In this document: positions 23,044 through 37,010 of the stretch, one piece after another
Numbering within the stretch: position 1 is the first letter of the stretch
Layout: each line of letters begins with the position of its first letter
The notes under the pieces: generated by a model
Seen by the model: only the letters and a program-made list of their open reading frames with translations
Database searches by the model: none
Told to the model about the DNA's origin: nothing
From: Embiotoca jacksoni
Lineage: Eukaryota > Chordata > Actinopteri > Embiotocidae
Length of the DNA stretch: 64,000 nucleotides
Assembly (NCBI GenBank): GCA_022577435.1
Contig: JAKOON010000019.1
Location: 1,220,501 to 1,284,500, forward strand
Reading direction: 5' to 3'
Program-made: the position numbers and the translations under genes

Positions 23044-24360
23044 GTACCTGGCCGCAGTCCGTACAATAATTACTTCTTTTTTGTTTTGTTCCTACCTCTC
23101 TCTGTGCGTTTTATTTTGGCGACTCAACCTCTCGACTGCACTGAGACTGCATGCACATGGGCCCCCCCCCCACCCCCACCCCCATCCCACTAACTAAACC
23201 TCACTAATGCTGCTCTGATGCAAATCTATCATTCTCATAACTTTTTTAAATTTTTTTATTGTGATGACAACTCCTGCTGTGAACGTCGTCCTTGATGCAC
23301 TTTGTTCTGTCTCAGACACATGGATAGAAAGCTAACTGCTCACCCAGGTGTGATGCACATGCTGAAGAGTCGAGGAAGGACGGCGCAACCTTGTGGTTAA
23401 AAAAAAAAAAGAAGAAATTTATGAGTTTGAGGTGTTGGTTTTGGAATTACGAGTAAAACTGATAACTGTGAGGCATCTCGCAGCGTGAAATTAATATTTG
23501 ATGGGGCATATAGGTGAGATTATCAGCCCTGAAGCAGATGAGGAACTTGATGAACCTGTGAATCATCAGTTTTACTGTTATTCTGAGCATAGACGCTCTC
23601 GTCCAATCCGCTCTCTTCGTCTCAGAGGATACAGGATGGGCGGGGCTTGATGCGACGGAGCAGTCCTCTCTTTTATGCCAGGCAAGTTCAGTCAATCGTA
23701 GAAAAGTGTGAAGAGATTTACAAATATTATAATATTTTACAGGACTTAACTTTCCCAGCTGGATGAGATGCTGTGTGTTTAGTTGAAGTGGCTGGCAATC
23801 ACTGCATGAATATGGAGGACCCCAGGGGCGCACCACTCCACTGGTCTTAGAACAAGGTGTTCTGACAGACTGAACACATTAAAATAACCTTATAATAACC
23901 TTATGAATATGGATGTCCGAATCTCTGAAACTTTTCCACAGAGATTTTGGCAGATGCTGGTCTGGGATGGAGAGTTAGCCCTGGTTTTCCTTCGTGATGT
24001 CTGTGCCTGTGTAGGCAGGTTACAAAGTATGCATGAAAGTTAACATGGCAGCAACATTAGTTTGACTGCACTTGCGTAAAAATTCCATTTTACTTTGTAA
24101 AAACGTTGCTCCTCTCTGAAAATGTTTTCTTTCTGATCGATTTTACTGTCGTGTCCTGAACACTCAATGGTGGTGCAACAAACCTCTTATTTTGTCAAAA
24201 GCTTTCACGACTCTTCACCGATCAGCAGTCAGCCATAAATTTCATCTCAAACACAGCAAGTCAGGTCTTTTGGCATCCTGTTTCCACGGCAACACAGATT
24301 GTGGGGCCTGCAGATGCTGTGATTGACTGTTTTTGTCCATATATCATAAGCTGCGTTCCG

Positions 24361-24450
24361 ATTGGATGACGTTGTGCCGTCGTATTTGCATATGCTAAAC
24401 TGATGGCATAAATATCCTTGGACAGCGGGAGAGGATGCTCGTTAGTGGGT
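24361..24450 (+). promoter_or_regulatory. Candidate intronic promoter (CCAAT/CRE/octamer/TATA-like)
   Basis: Within 54 bp there are ATTGG (24361-24365), TGACGT (24367-24372), a perfect octamer-like ATTTGCAT (24384-24391) and a TATA-like CATAAATA (24407-24414). Transcription could start near 24,440 on the plus strand. The sequence downstream to about 24,560 is purine-rich and could be a 5' exon. The clustering and spacing are suggestive, but individual motifs are weak evidence. Confidence 0.33.
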
Positions 24451-26641
24451 ACAGTAGAGCTGAGTGAGGTCCGGGTGGGACTGAGGAGAGACGGGACATC
24501 AAACGTTGGTGTCGAGCTTGAAGAAGGAGAGATTACAGCGAGAAGGGGGAATGATTGGAGGAGAATTAGAAAGTAATGGCCTCGAAAAGATTTGTATCTT
24601 CTGGTTATTTATGATTAAGACACAGCTTTGTATGGTGTATATGTGTGTGTTCATGTCTCTGCTGTACATTGAGTGAAGAGCGCCCCCTTCTGGCCTGTTT
24701 CCCAGTTCTCACAAATCTATCTCCTCCTCAGAACCACTTTTCTAATCTGTCCCCTTCTTCTGCTCTGTGATTCGAAAGCCGGAGCACAGAAACCGAAGGG
24801 AGGTTTATCGTCGTCGTGCACTCCAGCTGTTATCAGTTTGTCCCTCTGCTCTTATTGTCCTCCACAAGTACAACCCCTCCTGCTGATGAGCACTCAGCAT
24901 TTCTATGACACAGATATTTTCTATTTATAGATATTAATTAGCGTGTGAATATTTTACCATTCAGTTGCCATTTTTCATGTCCATGTTCTCCCACATGTTA
25001 TTATCATCTCTTCCTTTACCTGCCTCAAATCCAACTCCAAAATATTGAACGAGTAATTTCCACATACTGTATATGATGTGCTGGAACCCCATATTTGACT
25101 TCAGCTATGACACCGAGTACATGTTCACAATCACATCACGGTGGTTTTGTTTCAGGGAGAAAGTCCATTTAGATTTGCTGTGTCTTCCACTGCCTGTTTT
25201 AGAATCAGTGTAAGGACACTGTAAGAAGACATGCTCACTGTTGCATTCTGGGAAGGCCTTCTGTCATCCTTTGCAGTATTTGGACACTTCTGTTTTGCAT
25301 TCAAGACCTCATATCCTCATTGATTTTAATTTCCCCAGAGTCTCACAAGCTCCTTTCCATTACCCATTCCCTCCATTTCCAATTCCCATAAAAACAAACA
25401 TAAACAAATATGTTTGAATAACGACGTAAAAGAAAACACATCTTAATAAGGAGCTTGAATGTTTAATCCACTTATTTAAACAGAGCTGAATAGGTGGGAC
25501 AAAAATTAGAACAGTTATTGTTCTTCAGCTTGAAATTTGGTTCTTGACCTTCAAAATTGTAGTTTGACATTTGCAATTTGACAGGTACATTTATTTATAT
25601 ATATGTATAAATATATATATCTATATAATTAAATGAATGTAATAATGTGGACATCGTGAAACTGTGGAATGTAAAAATGGAGAACTTTTAATATTGAGAC
25701 TTCTGAGAATATAGTGTTAGCATTATATATTTGTGACGTTTGGATAACATAAAGTCCAACAGTAAATATTGTGTTTGCTAAATGTGTTCAAACAGATAAA
25801 CAGTGAAATCCATCGTTCTGAGTCTCCGTCATCAACATGTAGCTTTTTAACTCAAACACTAATTCAGTAGATGTTCGGTTACACTCTTGAAAATTAACTT
25901 TAATTAGTAAACGTACCACTCCCACTGTGTATTCTGTGTCAACTTTAAGCGGAGGGGTTGGCCTGAGGACACGTTGCCATAGAAACAAGTTGGCGAGGAC
26001 AACTCGTGGGGATATGGAGTTGATGCTAGTTAGAGGGCAAGAGAAGTTTCTAAAAAAATATATAAATTATAGCGAAATATGAGGGAATTGTGCTTTAAGG
26101 TCCTCGTAGGAACCTCATAGCATTTCAAGTCAGAGACCTTTTACAGACTAAAAAGTTTCTGATGTGTCCTCGTCCACTGACAGCTAAAGTCCCTGAACTA
26201 CATCGGTGTAATGGCTCTTGTCCTCGCCTTATGTAGCCTCTGTCTGGAGTCACAGCGTGTCCGTCTTAATGCTTCGCGTGTCCTGGCCGAGCCTCCCCGT
26301 CCCGCTGTGAGTCTCTCCGACACCGGAGTGAATCAGCAGCTGCTCCATTAGCTTGCGTAATTAACAGGCGGGCTGTCGCTTTCCCTCCGAGTGTGTCCGG
26401 CCTGCTTTTGTAAATGCAGACACGCACGTTGTACGCAGGCCGTGCACAGCGGCGTCCTCCAGCACACTTGATATCAACACGTAGCGAAGACGACCACGGA
26501 GAGACGGTGTCCTCCTGATGTCCCTCGGACGCCTGGATGGAAACTCTGCTCACTCTTCATACCGTCTCATCAGAAGAGAGACGCAGGGAGGAAGAATAAA
26601 TACCACGAAAAAAACCAAGACAGAGGGATGAGTGAGAGCAC

Positions 26642-26643
<2 letters not shown>

Positions 26644-26686
<43 letters not shown>
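26644..26686 (+). repeat. (GT)n microsatellite
   Basis: A 43-bp uninterrupted dinucleotide array. A moderately CpG-rich stretch lies just upstream at about 26,260-26,530. Confidence 0.97.
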
Positions 26687-26690
<4 letters not shown>

Positions 26691-26795
26691 GGAGGCCCTC
26701 TTGTCTGCTAAACCCTCAACTGCTGTAGATGATAATGAGTCCTGCACTATCTCCTCTCCTCAGCCTTCCCTACTTTCTACTGCTATACTGTGCTG

Positions 26796-26811
26796 CCCCC
26801 CCCCCCCCCCC
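26796..26811 (+). repeat. C homopolymer run
   Basis: Sixteen C residues followed by further C-rich sequence to about 26,830. Confidence 0.95.
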
Positions 26812-29800
26812 ACTCCCCCCCACTCCCCTCCAGCCATCCAAGGCACTGAACTGTTACCGGAGTCAGTAGCTCTGAAACATGGCCTCTTCCTCCAGGCTTC
26901 TGTCTCCATGCATCCGTGCTGCTGCAGCATCAAATTGATTGTGAACCACTATGACACAGAAGAATAATGTAAACTCAGCGATACCTTTTGAACGTGATCT
27001 CTAAAGTAGGACACGCTGGTCAAGGTGCAGATAAGCTGAATATTAAAGATGTGCCTGTGGACATTTTGAGGTGAAAGTGAACAGTTGAACGTGTCAGTAT
27101 GAAAGTTAAATTCAAAATTGATTTGGAGTATTCAAGTAGATTTAGGTTTTTATCGAAGATTTGAACATAGGCCTTCTAAAAGTGTGTGAATACATGTAGG
27201 TCAGTAGAACAAACTGAAGCACTAACCCAGTGTTTAAACACACAATAGTGTATTAATAACATGTATACAAGTTCATAAAAGTGCATTACGCAACTGCCCA
27301 AACAATTGCATAAAATAGTGCATAAACAACTTTAGTGACACGAAATAATAAAAAACAATAATAAAAAACAACACATACAGTCAGTCCCAAAACAACATTC
27401 GATATTTGGTACATTAATAACAAAATCAATATTTCTGTAAATCTCCACATCTATGTATAATCACAATAATAACCCCATAATACTGTCGCGTTACACAGCA
27501 AAAATAAACACTACATACCACTCTTACACATTAAGTGTTTTGAAGCATAAATAATGACAAAAAAACATTTCTATAACATCAGTTTGATGCTTTTAGAAAG
27601 TAACTTCACAGGTTACATGAACAGAATCTGTAGACATCAGATCAACTCACCACGAGCAGTAAACAACACGCTTTGTTCTTTTGCACAACCATGTCAATAT
27701 TCAATTTTTGTTTTATATTTTTGTACAGAAATAACTATATACGCATATTTTGAAACGAGCAAATGCCACCGTGGTGCCGAGATGAAACCTGGATGTTGTT
27801 TGATTGTCTCATGAAGCAGAAGTCTGGTGAGGAAAGACACAACTAAAGAAGAGCGATGCGTCATCACGTCACATCAAATCAACCTGAAAAATAAGAGGCA
27901 TCAACTTTAGTAGTCTACAGCTTTTATTTCACGTGTCACATATCAATCTTTCACTCACGATGAGTATTGGATCGGACCTGGAAATACCTCATTAAAGATC
28001 ACGTCGAGTCTTGATCAGAGCCACAAAACAGAACTTGATGGAGACTTTGCTAATTGAAACCATTTGTTTTGGAGGGCCGTGATCCTGCTCACTCATCTGA
28101 GAGTTGTCCTGTAGCCGGGGGTTTGTGAGTGTGCCGCCCAATTACCTGGACACACCGAGTGTGTGTTTAATCTCTCTGTAGGGACTCCTGTCATTGAACT
28201 ACACAGCGTCTGACTGGAGGACAGCTGGTCTCTGTGGACTGTCTGTCTCAGCTTGTCCCTGACATAATGAGCAAACTGGGGGTAAGCTTTGATTTAACGC
28301 CGAGTCATTTTGTTCCAGCTTGCTCATTAATGGATGAATGACGGTGGCAGGAAGTGAAAGAAATGGGAGGTTCTCCTGTTTCTGTTGTTGTGCTGACAAA
28401 CCTTTAATTCCTTTTAATTCTCTCATCCTCTACTTACTTCATCAGCGGTCACACACACACACAAACATAATCACCCTTTAAGACGGTGCACTCATCAGCA
28501 GACAATCAGTTCACAGCCTTTACGTCTCTACTAAAGGCAGACGTCGATGGTCCATTTTGCTCTCTCGCTGAAGAGCTATGGACGCCATCCAGACACTCAG
28601 AGCTGTAGCTTCACTCCTGCATGACGACTGATTGCTGTGTAGCAGCGAGTATCTCCGTCTCGTGCTGCAACAGAAAGACAGTGAAGGAACGCGAGACAAT
28701 GACGGAGCATAAAATAGATCATAATTGGGATCTTGAAAAGACATCGTCTTGGTTGGTTACCATCATGTTTATCAGTATTTATTGATGCTACATTGGTATC
28801 CTATTTAGCACATTTAATGTTGAATTTAATGTATGTAAGTGACTGCATGCTCACTGCAGGAGACGTGACAGAAAGAGGCAGAGGCATTTTTTCTTTGAGG
28901 AAATTGAGGGAAGAGCTGCAGCCTTATAGCTGCATGTTAATACTCGTTGCCTCCATGGAGTAGCTGGATAAAATTGGGGTTGCAAGGTGATAGAGAGGGG
29001 TGATTGTAAAAGCTCATCGGAAATCTGTAGAGTGGCCGAGCAGCCAGATCAGACAGTCCAGACGAAGTCTGGGTGAGGTGAGAGTGAGAAAGAGTGAGAT
29101 GTCTGAGAGGCTCAAGTTTCAGAAACTCTGTTCAAACCCGCAGCAGACTTTGCTTCAGTTTGTGAAATCTAAAACTATTGTGCCGGTCCGTTATGGATTC
29201 TGTCAACGTGAAGAAGTTGGAGTCTTTGCTTTTGATTAAAATAAAATGGCCTGTCATTGATTCCTGAAGCTTTGGTTGTTAACGTGCCTCAGTAAACACA
29301 TGTCGACTGCACCTGGAAACGTGGGCTAGATTTTGTTTTTCTCTTTATATACGTGTGTGTGTGTGTTTGTGTGTGACTGAAAGCATACTTCACATTATTA
29401 AGGTCAGATAATGAGAATAGATAATGCATCATACCCTTTTCTTTCTAATTACACCACTCTGTCTGTGTATCATGAAAGCACTTTATCTTGTTACGCTCTC
29501 AGTGGAGGTCTGTTGTCGCTGTGTATTGATTTCCCATAGTTTGGCATATTGGAATTTTAAAGCACTGAGTGCATTAACTGCTCACTCTTCCTGTCTGTCT
29601 GGAACAATTTCCACTTTGGATGAGTTTAAAGGTTCAGTGTTGACAGTGGAAAAGGTCATTTATCAACATAAATTACTTAAATATTCAGTTAGTGCATTAT
29701 AATGCAGACATTTCTTTAACTTTCCTTACTTGCATTGCCATGGAAGCATTTAATCTGAATGTATTATTTACTACATGATAACCAGTAGATTTGCTGCCTG

Positions 29801-32441
29801 TCCTCCACCTCTCCCTGTCCTCCCTCTGGATCCCCTGTTGCCCATCTTGTTGTTGTGCCCAATGTTCTGAACACGTTTCTCCCACTGCTGCAATTATACT
29901 AAAGCAACACCATTCATTTCAGTCCTCATTATCAGCACAGCAGCGATGCTGAATAGATGGCAGTCCTTCGGCAGCCTGGAGCTCCCGGACACCTGACGAG
30001 GAGACTCTCACCGAGCTCCACCTGTTTGTCTGAACAAGCTGCAGGCCAAAAGTTGTATTTCACTCTTTAATTCACAGTTCTTTTTATGAGTCTTCTCTCC
30101 CCACATTTATCATTGTATGTCGCTCTCCAGTGACTTGTACTCACGCTGTATAAGAACAAGTTGATTATAAATCCTGCGGAGGTCAATGCAAACATTTTTC
30201 TTACTGTTTACATTGTACTCTTTATTTTTTTTTTTTTGAAAGAAACATTTTCTCCACCTGTCAGCCAGCATTGTTGTCTTTGTGGTATTTACCACAGTTC
30301 AATTTGAGTGTTTGTGTTTTTGTTGGCTTTGACAAATAACAGTGACCGTGTCTGGTTGAAACATCCGTTTGTTTTCGGAGGAAGGAGCATTATCTGTGGA
30401 GCAGCTGTAGCCGGCGGCCAGTAAACGGCTGTCTGGAGAAGCTAGCTGTGATTTGATTATCCAGAATCAAAGCCACAACAAATACAAGACAGGAAGTCAA
30501 ATACCAACAACTTGTTTTGCTCTGACTTTGAATCTTTGATGTTTATTGAAGAAAGCTTCAGTGTTCAATTTATCATGAGGGAAACATCAACAATAATTGC
30601 TCCTCGGTTTATAACTCTAACTTAGTTCTGAACTGTAACTAACCATCATACAGCAGTTCGTAAAGACTTGATAAATGATTCTGAATCCTCAAATATTCTG
30701 CGGGAATGTTAAGAAGTTATAGAAGAGGCAAAAAACAGAATATAGTTGGACCATGTATGAAAAGTTGGACGGCTTTTAGTTAAAAAAAACAGGCCTTCAA
30801 TTTGATATGAATGCAGGAATTTGCATCATTCGATCTCAATAATGTGACTTCATCTGTCAGACAAAGTACATTAAGAATTTGAGCCTTCTCGTAGCAAAAA
30901 ACAAGCACTTAGTAGACGTGCACTGAAGTATTTTGCAGCTAATGGCTGAACCGCTCGCTCAACACCAGACTTTCATTTAGACCGAGACAACGGCACCCTC
31001 AACACTTAATGCAAATCAAACAATCAGACTGCTTCAATAATCTTTCCACCAACGTTCAGATCAAGTTCCAGCCTCCATGTTGTACAGAAGGAGGCGCTCA
31101 TTGACTGAAGCATGTGTCCGGCTCCTTTCACCAGTTTTGTGAAGAAATAGTTGATCGCAGAAGTGAAATTTGGTTTTGAGTTTGGCGTCACTGCTTCAAT
31201 TTAAGTTCAGTTTGCTTGGGAAGACTTGTGTGAGTTTAGATTGGCAGAAAGATGTCCGCTTTTGATTCATTGAAAGGGTAAAATCATTGCAGTGTTTGTC
31301 ACTAATAATGCCAGACGGAAAGCTTTGCTGTCATACTTCAGACTTCTTCTTTTATGCAGGTCAAACCTTTCCCGGCTCCTCTCGTATCCGTCGGTGACCT
31401 TTCAGAGCGGTGAAAACCATATTCTCCTTTTGAAGCTGCCATCTGTAGTTGCCGCTCTCCATCGCTTCCTTTGTCTGTCTGATCTCTCTGACCATAAGGA
31501 TTTCTTTGGGTTTGTGCATCAGGGCACCTTTTTGCAGCATGCAGCCAAACCACATGGCCTTCTAAGTCCTCCATCCAGCCAAACACCATTTGTCAAATAT
31601 AATTGAATGTGTTTATGCCCAGAGGGACTGGCAGATCAAGGCCATTCCTTCACTGCTCACCCTTTAAAAGGAAAATCAGAAAAACAGCATGGAAATCATC
31701 CCTCACACTGTTCACATTCCTTTGGCTGATGGTGAGAGCTCTCTAATAAGAAACATGCAGAGCCTCCTTCTTTTCAAGGACACAGACAGTGAGACATCAG
31801 CTGAAGCCCCTTTTGAAGTTCTGACTGACTCAGGTTTTTATTGGACTGAAGGTATTTCAAAGAATTCCTCACATTTTTCTTCATGTGTCATCACTTGCTC
31901 TTCTTTGTCAGGGGGAATTGTTATTTCTGCTTTCTCTCTTCTTTTTTTTCTTCTTCTCATTTCCACACACAAACAGGTATTCTAGCCTCTTTTGTGAAAT
32001 CCTCTGCAAATCCCCCTCTTCAAGGTTGCAGGGAAAGTGGTGTGTCGATGGCTCTGTTTATTTGAGATTAGAAATGAAATGATGAAAAATGAAATGCTCA
32101 GACGCACCAGAATGCTGACTCTTAGTGATGGACATTAAACAGGAGAGGGGAAGACGAGCGTGACGCGTCTGAGATTGTGTGTGACATTGTGAACCATTTC
32201 TATCCTAAAAAAAGACTTCGGATTTATTCTGTCTCAATCGACTAATCGTTTCATCTCTGAAGCAGAGCAGTGTAGGGAATAACTGGCCAGTATCCCCCTC
32301 AGTGCTTCTGTAATGATGTCCTGTCTGGCTGAATGCACCTCTTACGGCCAGAGTCAGACCTCCAACTGGGCAGATGATAAAAGACGACCAGTGTCAAGCT
32401 CATTCCACAGCTCATCAGGATGATTCACTGCTCGAGGTTAA

Positions 32442-32444
<3 letters not shown>

Positions 32445-32523
<79 letters not shown>

Positions 32524-32533
32524 GGAGAGAGAA
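32445..32533 (+). repeat. Long (GT)n array followed by (GA)n
   Basis: About 71 bp of perfect GT followed by a short GA-rich tail. It is among the longest arrays in the window. Confidence 0.97.
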
Positions 32534-33976
32534 GTGACAAGAGCAGCAAGTAGAGAGGCATGTGAAGCTAAAAGATTCAAAGAGTGCAAACAACTAAATC
32601 TATGTTTTGTGGGATTGTCTTAAAAGCTTGGACGTGCTTATTTAGTCATGCAAATTATAAAGAGCTTTAGTTTATGTCAAACGGCAGCATTATCCTGAAG
32701 CTAAGGAAGTAATCTTGACATTTTCCATTCACAGTGATAATCTTTTCCACGATGAAAGAACTAAATTTGACTTTGAGGAGGTAGAATAAATCTAAATGTT
32801 TTGAAGCCAGATAAATCTGAAGGTAGCGCAAAGGGCCTTATTTACTAATATCTCAAATAAAGGGTACTAAATTGCATGTTTATTCCAAAAGTTTGCACAT
32901 TTATTTTGCGGGTGATTTACTGAGTAATTGCTTCTTTGATATCAGGTGCAAATCGCTGTATTTAAATGAGGTGTTTGCGTGTGTTAAAGTGATTCCAGCC
33001 GTTCAAACAGAACGACTGCAAAAACAAAAGGAAATCTGATCCCACTGAAATTAATAAATATGAATATAACAAGAACAAAACGCCATACGGGAGATGATCA
33101 GCGAGGAAATGAATGCCGTGGGAATTACAAAAAGATCAATAGATGAAATTATGAGAAGATGTCAAGATATTAAGCAGGAAAAAAAACAAACAGCTTATTA
33201 AAATGTGGTCAAATAAAAGAGGAGTGACGGTGGATGAGATCCTCTAACTGACGCTGAGCAGCAGGTCCAGATCTTTGTGTGATGAGCAGGTGAATTAGTT
33301 CCATTCAGGACCTTGCACAGCACACCTGAATAACAGGACCGGGTGGGAAACAGTTTATAATCTTTAATTTAGAATACCAGAGTAAACATTAAAACTGGAC
33401 GGCCTAAATGTCACAATTATGACTGAGCTCCTTTTAATAGGTCCGTTGAGGACAGACATGACTGTCAGTAGTTGCTCTGAGTCGTTCAAAGGCCACATTG
33501 AACTTTATCACGTTGCAGTAGATAGTAAATCTGCTTGAGTGCTGGCTTGATGGTTTATTCGTGCACTCGGAGACGTTACTGGGAGAAACTCAGTTCCTTT
33601 ACTGCTGTTATATGACAGATGTTTAAAAACGGGTTTTCATTCTCTCCATTCAAAGTTGACTCGCCGTGACGGACCACCGCTGAGACAAAAACATTTTTGA
33701 AATCATGACTGAGTGTGAAACAGACAGTAAGAAGAGGAGCCTTTTTAGTTCGCATTACGTAAAATTGGATGTTCAGAATAATTCATGACAAGAATAATAC
33801 CAGGAAGTGAAGGACAAGGAGGGAGATTGTGATTACTTTGAAGGTTATGTGGACGAGATAATGTTAAAACTTCCAGTCACTCAAACACACTCAGTGAAAA
33901 TACTAAGACAATGCTTAATGCTTAATGATTAATTTCTCAATTGAATAATTCTCAAACAACAAGCTGTTGTCGATGG

Positions 33977-34018
33977 ATTAATACACTTATTAATTAATAC
34001 ACTTATTAATTAATACAC
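33977..34018 (+). repeat. 16-bp tandem repeat (ATTAATTAATACACTT)
   Basis: Two to three tandem copies. The unit contains the palindromic ATTAAT motif, which resembles homeodomain-type sites, but there is no further evidence of function. Confidence 0.85.
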
Positions 34019-36879
34019 GGATGTGAGATTCAGCCCGTCAATCCAAATGATCCTTTTAGTGTCAATACGTCCCCTTTTTCTGTTTCAACTTTCATCCAAT
34101 CATTGAAAATGACCTTGACTCTACTCAGTTTTATTGCTTCGAGGTCAACGGCGCGGAAACAGAAGAACAACATAAATGAAAGAAAGCCTGATGTTTTCAT
34201 TTAATCTGGATGGAAAATTTCAGGGCTGTTAGCGACAAATTAATTCTGGGAAGTGAAAGTATATTAAGTTCAGCTCTTCGTAGTTTCAAAAATAATTGAA
34301 TTACAGCCTGTTGAGTCATTTCATTACAAAATGTCGGGGTGTCAGCGGTGTTAACAATGAAGACGTGTCTTCCTCCAGATTCATCAACACACCAACAAGC
34401 AGCTTTGTAACACCGTTTCAAACGGCCTGTTTCAGAGCTGTTAGCCAGCTGCAAGAAGAAAACTGGAACAAATCCGTTACGTAGCAACAAAAACTATTTG
34501 GAAACCAATATGAGAAGTGATTAGTTAGAACTTTGTTATTGATCCTCTTTTTTTTTTTTCTTTTTTTTTTTTAATTTGACTGACAGGAACCAATAGACCA
34601 ATGAGCTTCTGCTCAGGTGTTTCAGGTGAAACACATGTGAGGCCTGAATCTGGATCCTTCAGCTGCCTGCAGATCTGTTGTGCTTTAATTTACTTTGAAA
34701 TTTACAAAAGATGCCAGACCAAATCAAAGACATGATATATATCACGTCTGTGCGTCAGTGTCGTACCTGGTTCTTCATTATTGCAGATTCCTTTTCTGAA
34801 TCGTGGCTTTCATCAAGATAAACACGTTATGTGTACCTTGGCAGACTCCGAAACGTAAAGCCACCCTGTTACAGATCCGGCAGCCTCAGATGCAAACACA
34901 AATATTGTTTTTTCCTGGCCGAGCAGAGGAAGAGCTTGTAGCAGCACTTCTCCTAAAGCAATAAAGGCCAGACGGCCATGAAGACAGATGGAGGTTATCT
35001 CGCCCATCTAAGGCGTCCGACGGCGGGGGCCCAGATAAGGTCCTGCTGGGACCACCGTGGGGACACGCACACACGGGGCTCTCATTAGGACGGCTGTAAT
35101 GGTGTTTCACCAGCACACACCTGCCTCAGCAAAATGTACTGTGGATTAAAGAGGCAGAGACGTTTTCCATTAACGTTGATCCACAGCTTTTGTTTGCCTG
35201 CTGCGCTGCATCACAGCTAATCAGTGTGTCTCACTCATCGGCTCTATACGCTGCCGTATGTTCCAGATTATCACCAGATGAAGCTCATACGTCACTGTGT
35301 CACTTTTTGCATAAAGAATGCAAATAATACTTCCCAGGTATTGGTCGCAGGTAAATGGCTCATGCATCATACTGTATGGGAAGACAGACTGTATTTACAG
35401 CCGACAGGTATCTCATCCATTTCAGGGGATTGATGGCTCTCTGTTTGGACTGCGGAGGGAGCAGCCAGCCTGGCAGATGCTTGTCATCATAATCAAAAGT
35501 TTAGGTGTGAGAGAGGACAACGGGGAGTTTGGGGAGAAATGTAGATGAGTATTACATGCTGAGCACGTCACAAAATGATCACCTACTGCTAGTGTAGTGC
35601 AGCTTTATAATTACACTTTGTTTTTGTTTTACTTGACATAAATATTCCATTCCTGCAGCCCATGCATTACCCTCCACTCCAGAAGCTGCATCAACATATA
35701 TTTAATTTTCTGCACCACCAACCCACACATTATTACGCTATTATAAATTTAACTCGAGCCTGCTTTCATCAGAAGGTGACATCTTATCTCCGCCTCTATT
35801 TCCAGCCTGCATCAGGCAGATTATGTAATTCCACAGCCTGCCACATCCTCGGCTCGGAGACGGTTTCAACGCGCTGCTGTTAAAGGACTTTGCTGCCTCA
35901 CTTTAAGCAGGAGTGAAAAAGGTGAATAATTCAGCCAGTTGTGTGTCTTCGCTGCATGTACCTGGCAGCTGTCTCACGCCGGTGCACGGTCAGCTTTGAT
36001 AGTGCTTCAAAGTGTTTAGGATGGTAGTGGAATATATAACAGTATGTTAAATATTGATGGGCTTGTTTGAAGATGTTGCCCGGTTCCAGTGTTGGAATCG
36101 ATATGTGAAATCCTGCTCAGCTGTTCTACAATTCAGATGAAAAAGGTGCACAGGGAGCAACGGCACCCCGAGTGCAGCTGAATTAACCAGTAACACAGGA
36201 TGCCTCTGGAGGTGCACATGTATAGTTTAGGACATGTCACCTCTTGACTTTGTTCTGGAAAGAACCAACTTTTACTGGATTTTGTTCTTCTCACTCTGGA
36301 GTTCTTGGCAGGAAAGTAAAGTTCGAGCCATTTTTGTGTTGGATTTATGTTTTACAGTCGCAGATCATGCTGGGAAACATTTTTTTTGTAAATGTATAAA
36401 TAGATCCTGTCTCCACAAGTGATTTTGCTTCACTCCTCGATGATTGGAGATGAATTTCTGAGTCAGACCATGAGATGGTGCTGTGTGTCTGAACTGGGCT
36501 CTTTGGAAAACAAAACTCAAAATACAATGTGCACATAATGTCACTGATCTCCAGCTCATGTTAAGTAATGCTGATTGATGTTGTGACTTTTAAAAAAAAT
36601 TTTTTTTAATGAATTTTGTTCATGTTTTTAGTTCATGTGATGGAGCTAGAGAGGCTCACTGCAGGTGAAGGACTCTGCAAGGACATAAGGAACCGCAGCC
36701 CTGAAAAAAAACCTCCTCTTTTTCCCACTTCTTCCCTCTTCAGGACCATAATAAGATTCACTCGTACTACTTTGCATTCACCTGCCGTGCACTGTGAGTC
36801 AGCTTATCTTTAGTCGGCACAACTGAGAGGGTGAATCTCCGGCTGCAGCGAACAGGCCTTTGCAACAGATTTACATCAC

Positions 36880-37010
36880 TTTCTCACGGCACGGAGCGCC
36901 GGGGAGGAACCGGCGCCGGGCTTCGGGCTAGCGGAGCGGACCGGGGTCCAGTGAAGCTTTCTATCTGCGTGCCATCGCGACGCATCAGCTCCGTACCTCG
37001 GCCCGACTAC
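36880..37010. promoter_or_regulatory. CpG-dense patch in DLGAP2 intron
   Basis: A short GC-rich stretch with many CpGs (for example GGAACCGGCGCCGGGC), in contrast to the AT-rich surroundings. Open frames cross it on both strands but match nothing I know. It could be an alternative first exon or promoter, or an unmethylated intragenic CpG island. Confidence 0.35.

Noticed and set aside
32420..32623. Val/Cys-rich and Thr/His-rich frames over GT/CA arrays (also at 18.7, 26.6, 52.3 and 55.3 kb)
   Set aside because: They are dinucleotide-repeat translations, not proteins.
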